Below are positions 54,850 through 62,876 of a stretch of DNA of 64,000 bases, piece by piece (the stretch's first letter is position 1; the number at the start of each line of letters is the position of its first letter). The stretch is from Acidobacteriaceae bacterium (lineage in GTDB: Bacteria; Acidobacteriota; Terriglobia; Terriglobales; Acidobacteriaceae), in assembly GCA_903642235.1 (NCBI GenBank), contig CAHJWL010000015.1:18902-82901 (forward strand). Direction: 5' to 3'. Under the pieces are notes generated by a model. The model had not been told where the DNA came from. It did not search any database and worked only from the letters and a program-made list of their open reading frames with translations. The translations under genes were made by a program, and so were the position numbers.

Positions 54850-56664
54850 ATGGCAGACATGGCACAACCCGCTCCTGAGAGCGCCCGGACCGGCCGCGTC
54901 GCTACCCTCCTTTCTCGCATGGGCTGGGAGACGCCCAGCGTCTCGGTCGTTCGCGAGTTGAGCCTTCTGCTGGCCGTGACCGCCTTCGTCCTCTTCTATG
55001 GTTTGGTCCCGATCTTTGGCGGAGATCAGCTCGGTCTGGTCGGCGCGGACGAGCCTCGCTACGCGCAGATCGCCCGGGAGATGCTGGCCGAACACAACGG
55101 CATCTGCGATCAGGTTCACGCAACGATTGTGCCGCGCGGCCTGCGATGGATTGACCTCGAAAACTCATACGCCTGCCTCTCGGGGGGAACCGTCACACCC
55201 ATCTTGAACGGCCGTCCGTGGCTGGAAAAGCCGGCGCTCTACTACTGGCGTGCCATGGGCTTCTTCCGCGAGTTTGGCGTGTCGGATTGGTCGGCCCGGC
55301 TTCCCTCTTCCTCCGGCGCCTTGGCTCTGATTGTCCTGATCTACCTCCACATGCGCCGGTTCCGGCCAGGCGGGCATCTTGACGCCGCGCTCATCACCGC
55401 ATCCTGCCTGGGTATCGTCGCCTTTGCCCGCGGCGCGTCGACCGACATGCAGCTGGCTGCGCCATTCTCGATCGGCATGCTTGGCTGGTATGCCTGGTAT
55501 GAGACCGGCAAGAAGTTCTGGCTCTTCGACCTCTACTTCTTCGGTGCCGCGGCGACTCTGGCGAAAGGACCGGTCGCACCCTTTCTGGCGCTGGTCATCC
55601 TCTTCTTCTTCACCGCCCTGCGACGGGAATGGAGCCTGCTTCGCCGGACAGTCTGGCTTCCAGGTGTGTTGCTGTATCTTGTGATGGTGCTGCCCTGGTA
55701 CATCGCGGTACAGCGGCGCAATCCGACCTTTGTCCGTTCCTTTTTCCTCGAGCACAACCTGGAGCGCTTCGCGACAAACCGCTACCAGCATCACCAACCT
55801 TTTTGGTTCTATGCTGCTGTCCTGCTCCTTGGCTTGATGCCCTGGTCGGTGCTGGCCTTCCGTGCCCTGTTTGACGCAATCGGCACCTCGGTTGCTGAGT
55901 GGCGGGCTCGGCGTAACCCCCAGCACTATCTTGCCCACATGCGAGCAGGCGACGCCTTTCCGGAGTTTCTGGTGCTCTGGACGCTCATCCCGATCCTTTT
56001 CTTCTCCTTCTCAGGCTCAAAGCTGCCGGGCTACATCCTTCCGTCCATTCCACCACTGGCGATTCTTACCGGGGACTACCTGAACCGAGTCCGCCGGCAG
56101 GGTCTGCCAGGATGGCTGCTCGGTCTTCATGCCTGTCTGTCCGCCATCATGGTGTTTGTGCTCGTGCTCGCCCCACAGCACATGAAGTATGAAACTCTGG
56201 TTCCGTCCGCCGCCTGGCTCGTAGCGGCCGGTCTTTCTGCGCTCGCCATCGCTGGTCTGATCGTTCTTCTGGTACGCCGCGGCGGCATTCCGCAGGTGCT
56301 GACGGCCACGTTGGTTCCAGTGCTGGGCAGCCTCATCTTTCTTCTCGGATTTCACGGCAGAGACTTGGACTTGAACTACTCCGCCCGGCCTCTGGCGCGA
56401 GGTCTTGCGGAAAAGGCGCCCGGCGTAAAGGTCATCGCCTCTCTGGGTGTGCGTCGAGACATGGACTATGGCCTCACCTTCTACCGGGATCAGCCAATCG
56501 TCCATTATGAGAACGACGGCGTCCCCAATGAGCAGCACATCCTGGTGATGCGAGCCAATCAGACAGCCGAGATGAACCGATGGCTGCGGAACCGCATCTA
56601 TCAGCCGCTCTTCCTCTTCGATACGCAAGGGCTTGCCGTCTACCGGGTAGAAGCACGACGATAG
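54850..56664 (+). CDS. Glycosyltransferase family 39 (ArnT-like) membrane protein
   Basis: 604 residues with about eleven transmembrane helices. The first periplasmic loop carries DEPRYAQIAREM, the catalytic GT-C motif of ArnT-type enzymes, and a later DMQLAAPFSI and RNPTFVRSFFLEHNLERF segment are family features. These transfer a lipid-phosphate-linked sugar to lipid A or another acceptor at the outer face of the inner membrane. A small soluble C-terminal domain follows. No lipid A or sugar genes nearby decide the acceptor. It follows nrnA after 11 bases. Confidence 0.88.
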   Translation: MADMAQPAPESARTGRVATLLSRMGWETPSVSVVRELSLLLAVTAFVLFYGLVPIFGGDQLGLVGADEPRYAQIAREMLAEHNGICDQVHATIVPRGLRWIDLENSYACLSGGTVTPILNGRPWLEKPALYYWRAMGFFREFGVSDWSARLPSSSGALALIVLIYLHMRRFRPGGHLDAALITASCLGIVAFARGASTDMQLAAPFSIGMLGWYAWYETGKKFWLFDLYFFGAAATLAKGPVAPFLALVILFFFTALRREWSLLRRTVWLPGVLLYLVMVLPWYIAVQRRNPTFVRSFFLEHNLERFATNRYQHHQPFWFYAAVLLLGLMPWSVLAFRALFDAIGTSVAEWRARRNPQHYLAHMRAGDAFPEFLVLWTLIPILFFSFSGSKLPGYILPSIPPLAILTGDYLNRVRRQGLPGWLLGLHACLSAIMVFVLVLAPQHMKYETLVPSAAWLVAAGLSALAIAGLIVLLVRRGGIPQVLTATLVPVLGSLIFLLGFHGRDLDLNYSARPLARGLAEKAPGVKVIASLGVRRDMDYGLTFYRDQPIVHYENDGVPNEQHILVMRANQTAEMNRWLRNRIYQPLFLFDTQGLAVYRVEARR

Positions 56665-56707
56665 ACATTCACGAAGCATTCAGCGCTGCGAGAAGAAAGT
56701 TGTCAGC

Positions 56708-57739
56708 ATGGCGGGCTCTCTCACTCCCGAAATCCTGGATCTACGCCATGTCACAGCGCGCCAGATGCGGCCTTTGCTCGAGGCCGAGGCTCAGCTTTGG
56801 CAACAGGCGCTCCGCTGGGACTATCGCAGCTCGACCGAGCTGTTGCTGGACTATCTGAACGGCCGCATCCTGCCCGGCTTTGTCACCCTGCAGGATGGCG
56901 AGGTGAGCGGCTTCACCTTCTGCGTCAACGAGGGGCATAAAGCCGTCGTCGGCGACGCCTTCAGTCGAACAGCCTTCTCGCGTGCACCCGGCGATGAAGG
57001 ACGGGACGCCACGCTGCAGCTGCTGCTCTCCCATCTGCTGAGCCTCCTGCGGGCAACGCCCGGGGTGGATCGGATCGAAGCGCAGCTGCTCCTGTTCCCA
57101 TCCGGCAGCCTGCAGAGCTTCTTCGCGGCCGAGGGGTTCACCGTCTTCCCCCGCCTCTTCATGGAATGCGATCTGTCCATGCGGTCCAATCCAGCGAGCA
57201 GGGACTTTGAGGCGCGATCCCTGCCGCCCCCTGACGCCGTCATCCCCGAGCACCTGGTTCTGCGGCGCTGGACAGCTGCCGACTTCCAAGGAGCTGCCGA
57301 GCTGATCCACCTCGCATATACCGGCCACGTTGATGCCCGCATCAACGACCAGTACCGAACCCTACACGGCTCTCAGCGCTTTCTGCACAACATCGTCCGT
57401 TTTCCAGGCTGCGGCGTCTTCCAAGGAAGCCATTCGTGGGTCATCGAAGAACGGCGCACCGGCGCGCTGGCAGGCGTGCTGCTGTGCTCGCGTGTGGCAG
57501 ATGAGGTAGCCCACGTCACCCAGCTCTGCGTCGCTCCGGCCCTCCGTGGCCGTCGTATAGGCGCTTACCTGCTGTCAAATGCCTCAGCCCAGCTGCGGCG
57601 GGCCGGGTACGCTGCCATCACACTCACCGTAAGCGAGGAAAATACAGCTGCGGTCCAGCTGTACCGAACCGCCGGATTCCATACACGTCGTCGCTTTGAC
57701 GCTGCGGTTCTGGGCGGTGAGCAATCGCGGGCCGGCTAG
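56708..57739 (+). CDS. GNAT family acetyltransferase (two-domain)
   Basis: 343 residues. The C-terminal GNAT domain is clear: VLRRWTAADFQGAAELIHLAY and the acetyl-CoA site in VTQLCVAPALRGRRIGAYLLSNASAQLRRAGY, with AVQLYRTAGFH at the end. The N-terminal half (TARQMRPLLEAEAQLWQQALRWDYRS, LLSHLLSLLRATPGVDRIEAQLLLFP) looks like a degenerate GNAT fold, giving a tandem arrangement. Substrate unknown. It converges on guaB 31 bases away. Confidence 0.85.
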   Translation: MAGSLTPEILDLRHVTARQMRPLLEAEAQLWQQALRWDYRSSTELLLDYLNGRILPGFVTLQDGEVSGFTFCVNEGHKAVVGDAFSRTAFSRAPGDEGRDATLQLLLSHLLSLLRATPGVDRIEAQLLLFPSGSLQSFFAAEGFTVFPRLFMECDLSMRSNPASRDFEARSLPPPDAVIPEHLVLRRWTAADFQGAAELIHLAYTGHVDARINDQYRTLHGSQRFLHNIVRFPGCGVFQGSHSWVIEERRTGALAGVLLCSRVADEVAHVTQLCVAPALRGRRIGAYLLSNASAQLRRAGYAAITLTVSEENTAAVQLYRTAGFHTRRRFDAAVLGGEQSRAG

Positions 57740-57770
57740 TCGCCCCGCGAGCTACCTGACGCGCCAAGGT

Positions 57771-59297
57771 CTATTCCACATGGTAGTTCGGCGCTTCGCG
57801 CGTGATGATCACATCGTGCACATGGCTCTCTTTAAGCCCGGCGTTCGAGATGCGAATGAAGCGCGCATTTGTCTGCAGCTCCTCAATCGTAGAACAGCCG
57901 AGATAGCCCATACCGGAGCGCAGCCCGCCTACCAGCTGGTAGACCATAGCCTCGAGCGGTCCGCGATGTGGCACCCGACCTTCAATGCCCTCGGGAACAA
58001 ACTTGGCCAGCCTGTTCGACGACGCGCCCTCGCGTGCGGTCAGGGACTGACGATCGCCACTCGCCGCCTCGGTCATGTCGTCCTTGCTCTGGAAGTAGCG
58101 CTCCCCGGAGCCCTGCGCCATAGCCGAGAGCGAGCCCATCCCACGGTAGGCCTTGAACGACCGGCCCTGGTACAGAATCGTCTCGCCCGGACTTTCGTCC
58201 ACGCCGGCAAAGAGTGATCCCATCATGCAGGCACTGGCCCCCGCAGCGATCGCCTTGGTCACGTCTCCCGAATACTTGATGCCGCCATCAGCAATCACGG
58301 CGATGTCGCGCTTGGACGCGGCGCGGAACGCCTCGGAGATCGCCGTGATCTGCGGCATCCCGGCGCCCGTCACCATGCGTGTCGTGCAGATGGAGCCCGG
58401 CCCGATGCCGACCTTGATCGCATCCGCCCCAGCATCAATCAGAGCCATTGCTCCATCGTACGTGGCAATATTGCCGGCCAGCAGATCCACATTCGGGAAC
58501 CGCTTCTTCACCTCGCGCACAGCCTCCAGAACCCGCGAGGAGTGTCCGTGTGCGGAATCAATCGCCAACGCGTCAACCCGGGCTGCCACCAACTCCGCGG
58601 CACGCTCAAGAAAATCGCCCGTGGCGCCGATTGCACCCGCCACCCGCAGGCGGCCCTGCGAGTCCTTGCTGGCATTCGGATACTTCAACTTCTTCTGGAT
58701 GTCCTTGACGGTAATCAGGCCCTTCAGCTCATAGTCGCCGTTCACCACCAGAAGCTTCTCGACCCTGTGCTCATGCAGAATCTCCTCGGCCTGCTCGAGT
58801 GTGGTTCCAACAGGAACCGTGATGAGATTCTTCTTCGTCATGACGTCGTCAATCGGCAGATCGGTCCGCGAGACGAAACGAAGATCGCGGTTCGTCAGAA
58901 TGCCGACAAGCTTCTTGTTCTTGGTCACAGGAACGCCGGAGATCTTGTAGCGCCGCATCACCTCAAGCGCGGCGGCGATCGGCTGCTCGGGAGAGATGGT
59001 CACCGGATCGACAATCATGCCGCTCTCGGAGCGCTTCACCTTGTCGATCTCCCCGGCCTGCTGCTCCATGGTCAGGTTGCGATGCACAACGCCCAAACCT
59101 CCCTGCTGCGCCATGGCAATGGCAAGCCGCGACTCGGTCACTGTGTCCATCGCGGCGGAGAGCAGCGGCGTATTCAACGTAATAGCGCGTGTAAGGCGAG
59201 TCTGCGTGCTGACCTGCGAGGGGACGACGTCGCTGTACGCCGGAACCAACAGCACATCGTCGAAGGTAAGAGCCTCTGGAACGGAAGTTTCAATCAT
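57771..59297 (-). CDS. guaB: Inosine-5'-monophosphate dehydrogenase
   Basis: 508 residues. The barrel is interrupted by a CBS pair (about 95-210). Catalytic elements are intact: the Cys loop [11 protein letters not shown], the flap [10 protein letters not shown] and the SRTDLP region; the N-terminus [19 protein letters not shown] is diagnostic. The enzyme oxidises IMP to XMP with NAD, the first committed step to GMP. It stands alone; the pseudogenised HEPN/MNT pair starts just upstream. Confidence 0.97.
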   Translation of the reverse strand: MIETSVPEALTFDDVLLVPAYSDVVPSQVSTQTRLTRAITLNTPLLSAAMDTVTESRLAIAMAQQGGLGVVHRNLTMEQQAGEIDKVKRSESGMIVDPVTISPEQPIAAALEVMRRYKISGVPVTKNKKLVGILTNRDLRFVSRTDLPIDDVMTKKNLITVPVGTTLEQAEEILHEHRVEKLLVVNGDYELKGLITVKDIQKKLKYPNASKDSQGRLRVAGAIGATGDFLERAAELVAARVDALAIDSAHGHSSRVLEAVREVKKRFPNVDLLAGNIATYDGAMALIDAGADAIKVGIGPGSICTTRMVTGAGMPQITAISEAFRAASKRDIAVIADGGIKYSGDVTKAIAAGASACMMGSLFAGVDESPGETILYQGRSFKAYRGMGSLSAMAQGSGERYFQSKDDMTEAASGDRQSLTAREGASSNRLAKFVPEGIEGRVPHRGPLEAMVYQLVGGLRSGMGYLGCSTIEELQTNARFIRISNAGLKESHVHDVIITREAPNYHVE

Positions 59298-59335
59298 AAA
59301 GTTCTATTGTTGCATCGACGGATCAGTTGATTCTG

Positions 59336-59730
59336 TCAACCTGCCTGGATCTGCTCCAAGCGGCTTCGAACGAAACGGTCCAGGATGTCGACAAGCTCCC
59401 GTACCTGAACCCGGTCGATCTCCGAAGGCATGTCAAGGTCGTCGTACCGCAGTGCGACTGCGTACTCCTGCAAGTCCAGGAAGATTGGAGAAAGTCTGGG
59501 CACAGGCTCCGCTCCATCCGCACATGCAGCCCATAGTGCACGCAGGTCATGCGTAAGCGGGTACTGCAACCCCGGGCGGCCGCAAGACTCTTCAGAAGCT
59601 TCTCGATTGCTTGTTGAGCATGGAAGCCAAAAATCGAGGCAGAAAGGGGAAACTCTAAAGCCGATCTGTCCTCTGCCGCTTTTCGCAGCAGAATTTTGCT
59701 TTGCTCCCTGGCCTCACCGGGAGATCTCAT
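59336..59730 (-). pseudogene. Frameshifted HEPN-domain protein (toxin of a MNT/HEPN pair)
   Basis: From ATG 59730 the minus-strand frame reads EQSKILLRKAAEDRSALEF and FGFHAQQAIEKLLKSLAAARG, the HEPN helix signature, and then shifts. The remaining half continues in another frame (starting around 59570, QYPLTHDLRALW, then DLQEYAVALRYDD and VRELVDILDRFVRSRL). The break is a run of four C (plus strand, 59570-59573), consistent with loss of one base. The gene's start overlaps the end of the MNT gene by 17 bases. In intact modules the HEPN protein is an RNase toxin whose MNT partner adds AMP to inactivate it. The shift could be a sequencing error, but the partner is also broken. Confidence 0.75.
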
Positions 59731-60091
59731 AGAGAACAACTTCCTCAAGTGCAATCTGGTGATGGATGCCATTCTCTAATTGTGCAAAGCGCTCGTGTCG
59801 CTCCTGAGTTGAAACAATCATATCGACCGACATACGCACTCCCTGCAGGTCCGAGTAGCGCGGCTTCTTCAAAGCGATTCCCTGTGGCTGGTTGGGAAGT
59901 AGGATCGCCAGATCGAGATCGCTTTCTGCGCGTTGTTGACCGCGAGCCCACGAGCCAAACGCTATGATCTTGGAAGGAGCTGCTACGTGAACGATTCGAC
60001 GGACTACTTCGTCAATACGCTCCTGCGTGATGCCTCAGTCGTGCGCCCCAGCCGAGGCGGTCAGCGGATCCGGCTTGATCGTCGATGCCAT
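59714..60091 (-). pseudogene. Nucleotidyltransferase (MNT) antitoxin with in-frame TGA
   Basis: From ATG 60091 (GGAGG five bases upstream) the frame reads 18 codons and meets TGA at 60035-60037. It then continues without further stops for about 106 codons: GITQERIDEVVRRIV, the catalytic GSWARG and SDLDLAIL (the GSxARG...SDxDL nucleotidyltransferase motif), and ends at TGA 59714-59716. No alternative start lies after the TGA. So the catalytic domain is intact but cut off from its start by a nonsense codon. Length and overlap with the HEPN gene are as in functional MNT/HEPN modules. Confidence 0.75.
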
Positions 60092-60140
60092 GCTGCCTCC
60101 ACCTGCTCCGTTGACAATCCTACCGCGCCGCGAAGCGCCC

Positions 60141-60169
60141 TTGAAGATTTTCGTCAGCAAAGCTATAGT
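60141..60169 (+). promoter_or_regulatory. Promoter of the rimP-nusA-infB operon
   Basis: TTGAAG (60141-60146) and TATAGT (60164-60169) are separated by exactly 17 bases, the best sigma-70-type match I found in the window (five of six at the -10). Start would be near 60176, about 160 bases before the rimP ATG. The promoter overlaps no intact gene on the plus strand. Confidence 0.65.
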
Positions 60170-60241
60170 CATGGGTGCAGACGATATCTATCTGCCGCAA
60201 AGTAGTACCGTGAGCATACCGGAGATGTGGCGGAAGCGATG

Positions 60242-60263
60242 AGTGGGCGAGAGCCCACTTTTT
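60242..60263 (+). terminator. Intrinsic terminator inside the rimP leader (probable attenuator)
   Basis: AGTGGGC (60242-60248) pairs with GCCCACT (60253-60259) around GAGA, followed by TTTTTATTTG. It lies between the promoter at 60141-60169 and rimP (60336). No plus-strand gene ends before it, so it can only act on the rimP-nusA-infB leader transcript. A second possible hairpin, GCTCTC (60268-60273) with GAGAGC (60285-60290), follows. Confidence 0.7.
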
Positions 60264-60335
60264 ATTTGCTCTCAACTCTTCCTGGAGAGCTCTCTTTGTT
60301 AGTAGCTGACTGATCTACGATAGGCCGCAGGCGTT

Positions 60336-60917
60336 ATGGCATTGAAGACAGACGACATTCGGGCGATGGCGGAGCGCGTGGCGGCAACCTACGGCATGGA
60401 GGTCGTTGACGTTGAATTTCAGGGAAGTGCTAAGTTCCGCACATTGCGGATCTTTCTCGAAAAGACCGAAGCCGAACGCGCGAAACTGATCGCCGCCGCA
60501 ACAGCGGAAGGGGCCGATCTGCTGCCGAAGGGTGTGCCGGTTGAAAGCCTCTCGGGCGTCACGCACGAAGACTGCGCCAGCTTCGCAACCGACTTTGGAA
60601 CGTTGCTGGACGTCGAAGACGTCGTTCCCGGTTCGGAGTACACCCTCGAGGTCTCCTCTCCGGGTCTGGAGCGCAAGCTGTCAACCGCAAAGGAGTTCGA
60701 GCGCTTCAGGGGAAGTCTGATCAAGTTGAAAACGTCTGAGCCGATCAACGGCAACAGGCACTGGCAGGGACGATTGAAGAGTTTTGCGGACGATCGCATC
60801 ACACTCGATCTCTCCGCCGTGAAGCAAAAAGGCAGGGCAAAGAAGGCGGCAACCGAGGAGAACATCGAAATCCTCCGCAGCCAGATCGAAAAGGCAAACC
60901 TGGTTCCCGAGTTCTAG
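60336..60917 (+). CDS. rimP: Ribosome maturation factor RimP
   Basis: 193 residues. The N-terminal domain has VAATYGMEVVDVEFQGSAKFR and SHEDC-like THEDCASFATDFGTLLD, then YTLEVSSPGLERKL, the RimP signature; the C-terminal SH3-like domain follows (GSLIKLKTSE, GRLKSFADDRITLDL). It is slightly longer than usual because of a Glu/Ala insert around residues 50-65. RimP helps 30S assembly. It heads the rimP-nusA-infB operon. No strong ribosome binding site is seen. Confidence 0.95.
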   Translation: MALKTDDIRAMAERVAATYGMEVVDVEFQGSAKFRTLRIFLEKTEAERAKLIAAATAEGADLLPKGVPVESLSGVTHEDCASFATDFGTLLDVEDVVPGSEYTLEVSSPGLERKLSTAKEFERFRGSLIKLKTSEPINGNRHWQGRLKSFADDRITLDLSAVKQKGRAKKAATEENIEILRSQIEKANLVPEF

Positions 60918-61036
60918 ATCTCCCCCGGGCGCACGGTTCTGAAGCTTGTGCGATCGCATACTCCGGCAGTGCCGGCACTGTACTTTCGGTTCATGCCCCA
61001 AAACAGGCGCGAACAGAAGCAAGGACGAACAAAGCT

Positions 61037-62743
61037 ATGGCAAGTGTTCTCTATCAATCGATCGAAGCGTTGAGCCGTGACAAGGGAATCGATCCCGAGG
61101 TCGTCGTAGGCGCCGTGGAAGACGCAATCGCGCTCGCAACGCGCAAATACTACAAGACGCTCGAGACTATGCGGGCGGAGCTCGACCGCGATACCGGGGA
61201 GATCCGCGCCTATGTCTACAAGACCGTCGTCGAAGGTCCGGAGCAGATCGAAGACGAGACTAATCAGCTCACGCTCGAGCAGGCTCGCGAGCTGGCGCCC
61301 GAGGTTGAGGCCGGCGTCGAGCTGCGCTTTTATAAAGACACCTCTCCGCTCGGCCGCATCGCCGCCCAGATGGCCAAACAGGTCATCTTTCAGAAGGTCC
61401 GCGAAGCCGAGCGCGACACCATCTTCAACGAGTACAACCATCGCGCGGGTGAGGTCCTGAACGCCACCGTCAAGCGCCTCGAGCCGATGGATACCATCTT
61501 CGATCTCGGCAAGGCCGAGGCTCGCATGCCTAAGCGGGAGCAGTCGCGGCTGGAGCAGTTTGCCGTCGGCGAGCGCGTCCGCGTCGTTCTGCTGCGCGTG
61601 GATCGCGCCGCCAAGGGTCCGCAGGTCATCGTCAGCCGCGCCGCTCCCGCTCTCGTGCAGAACCTCTTCCAGAGCGAAGTCCCGGAGATCTACGACGGAA
61701 CCGTCACCATCCGCGCCATCGCGCGCGAGGCTGGCGAACGTACCAAAATAGCCGTCATGAGCCGCGACAAGGATGTGGATCCTGTCGGCGCCTGTGTCGG
61801 TATGAAGGGCATGCGCGTGCAGTCCATCATCCGTGAACTGCGCGGCGAAAAGATCGACATCATTGAGTTCTCGGAGGAGATCACCACCTTCGCTGAAAAG
61901 GCACTGCAGCCGGCCAAGGTAAGCCGTGTCTCGATCAGCGATCTTGCGGAAAAACAGATCGAAGTGATCGTTGACGACACGCAACTTTCACTCGCCATCG
62001 GCAAAAAGGGTCAGAACGTCCGCCTCGCCGCCAAGCTCCTGCAGTGGAAGATTGACATTAAGAGTGAAGAGGAGAAGCGGCAGGAGGTCGAGCAGGAGAT
62101 GCAGGCCATGACCGGCGGTCCGCGCACGCCGGTCGAGCAGGTCACCGAACTCGGCGAGCAGATCCTCGAGAAGCTCATCGCAGCCGGCATCACGACGATC
62201 GAGGAGCTCTCCGACATGACACCTGAACAGCTCGAGGAGGTCCCAGGGATCGGCGAGAGGACGGTCGAGAAGATCTCGACGGCCGTTCGCCACTACTTCG
62301 GCCACTACGAGGAGGGTGAGGAGCGCCCGGCACCCGCGTTGCCGGTTGATGCGGAGACCATCGGAAACGCATCTACTGAAGAGGATGGTGCGGCAGCAGA
62401 CAGCACGCCCGAGGAGAACGCAGTGGCAAAGACATCGGAAGACACTCTGGACCGGATCGTTGATGACAAGATAGACACCAATGCAACCTCCGTCGATCGC
62501 ACACCTGAAGAGCTTCTGGCAGCAGACGCCGCGGAGTTCGGCGAAGCACAGGAGTTAAACGGTGTTTCCACTGATGATCTGATCGCAAAGGAAGATCGTG
62601 ACAGCGCCAGCGATGCAAATGACGAGGCCGATGCACGGCAGGAAGCAATCGAAAACGATAACGACACGATCGATGGATTGGTAGCTGACTCCCAGGAAGT
62701 CTCGGATGAGGGCATCGATACCGACGGTCACGATCGTGGCTAG
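61037..62743 (+). CDS. nusA: Transcription termination/antitermination factor NusA
   Basis: 568 residues with AAGGA about 11 bases before the ATG. In order: RNA-polymerase-binding N-terminal domain (SLSRDKGIDPEVVVGAVEDAIALATRK-like), S1 domain (RAGEVLNATVKRLEPMDTIFDLGKAEARMP), and two KH domains (VGACVGMKGMRVQSIIRELRGEKIDII, AIGKKGQNVRLAAKLLQWKIDI). After these comes one helix-hairpin-helix repeat (EELSDMTPEQLEEVPGIGERTVEKI) and then an acidic, low-complexity tail of about 140 residues, longer than in most bacteria. NusA modulates pausing and termination, and could act on the attenuator in its own operon leader. Confidence 0.95.
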   Translation: MASVLYQSIEALSRDKGIDPEVVVGAVEDAIALATRKYYKTLETMRAELDRDTGEIRAYVYKTVVEGPEQIEDETNQLTLEQARELAPEVEAGVELRFYKDTSPLGRIAAQMAKQVIFQKVREAERDTIFNEYNHRAGEVLNATVKRLEPMDTIFDLGKAEARMPKREQSRLEQFAVGERVRVVLLRVDRAAKGPQVIVSRAAPALVQNLFQSEVPEIYDGTVTIRAIAREAGERTKIAVMSRDKDVDPVGACVGMKGMRVQSIIRELRGEKIDIIEFSEEITTFAEKALQPAKVSRVSISDLAEKQIEVIVDDTQLSLAIGKKGQNVRLAAKLLQWKIDIKSEEEKRQEVEQEMQAMTGGPRTPVEQVTELGEQILEKLIAAGITTIEELSDMTPEQLEEVPGIGERTVEKISTAVRHYFGHYEEGEERPAPALPVDAETIGNASTEEDGAAADSTPEENAVAKTSEDTLDRIVDDKIDTNATSVDRTPEELLAADAAEFGEAQELNGVSTDDLIAKEDRDSASDANDEADARQEAIENDNDTIDGLVADSQEVSDEGIDTDGHDRG

Positions 62744-62876
62744 CGCCTACGGTGGCGGTTTCTCAGCTCGGAAAGAGAGAAATCGCTGCAATTCCAAAGA
62801 AACTGGCTACAATAGACTCTCCATGACGAGGCTGCTATGACCAGCTAGAGACACGAGAGAAACAAAAAAGGGACGG

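Noticed and set aside
60035..60037. In-frame TGA in the MNT gene read as selenocysteine
   Set aside because: MNT proteins have no such residue at the N-terminus and no selenocysteine insertion element is visible; a nonsense mutation is simpler.
60027..60242. 71-codon plus-strand frame ending right before the rimP leader hairpin
   Set aside because: It runs antisense to the MNT pseudogene and spans the promoter that should transcribe this strand, so it is a shadow.
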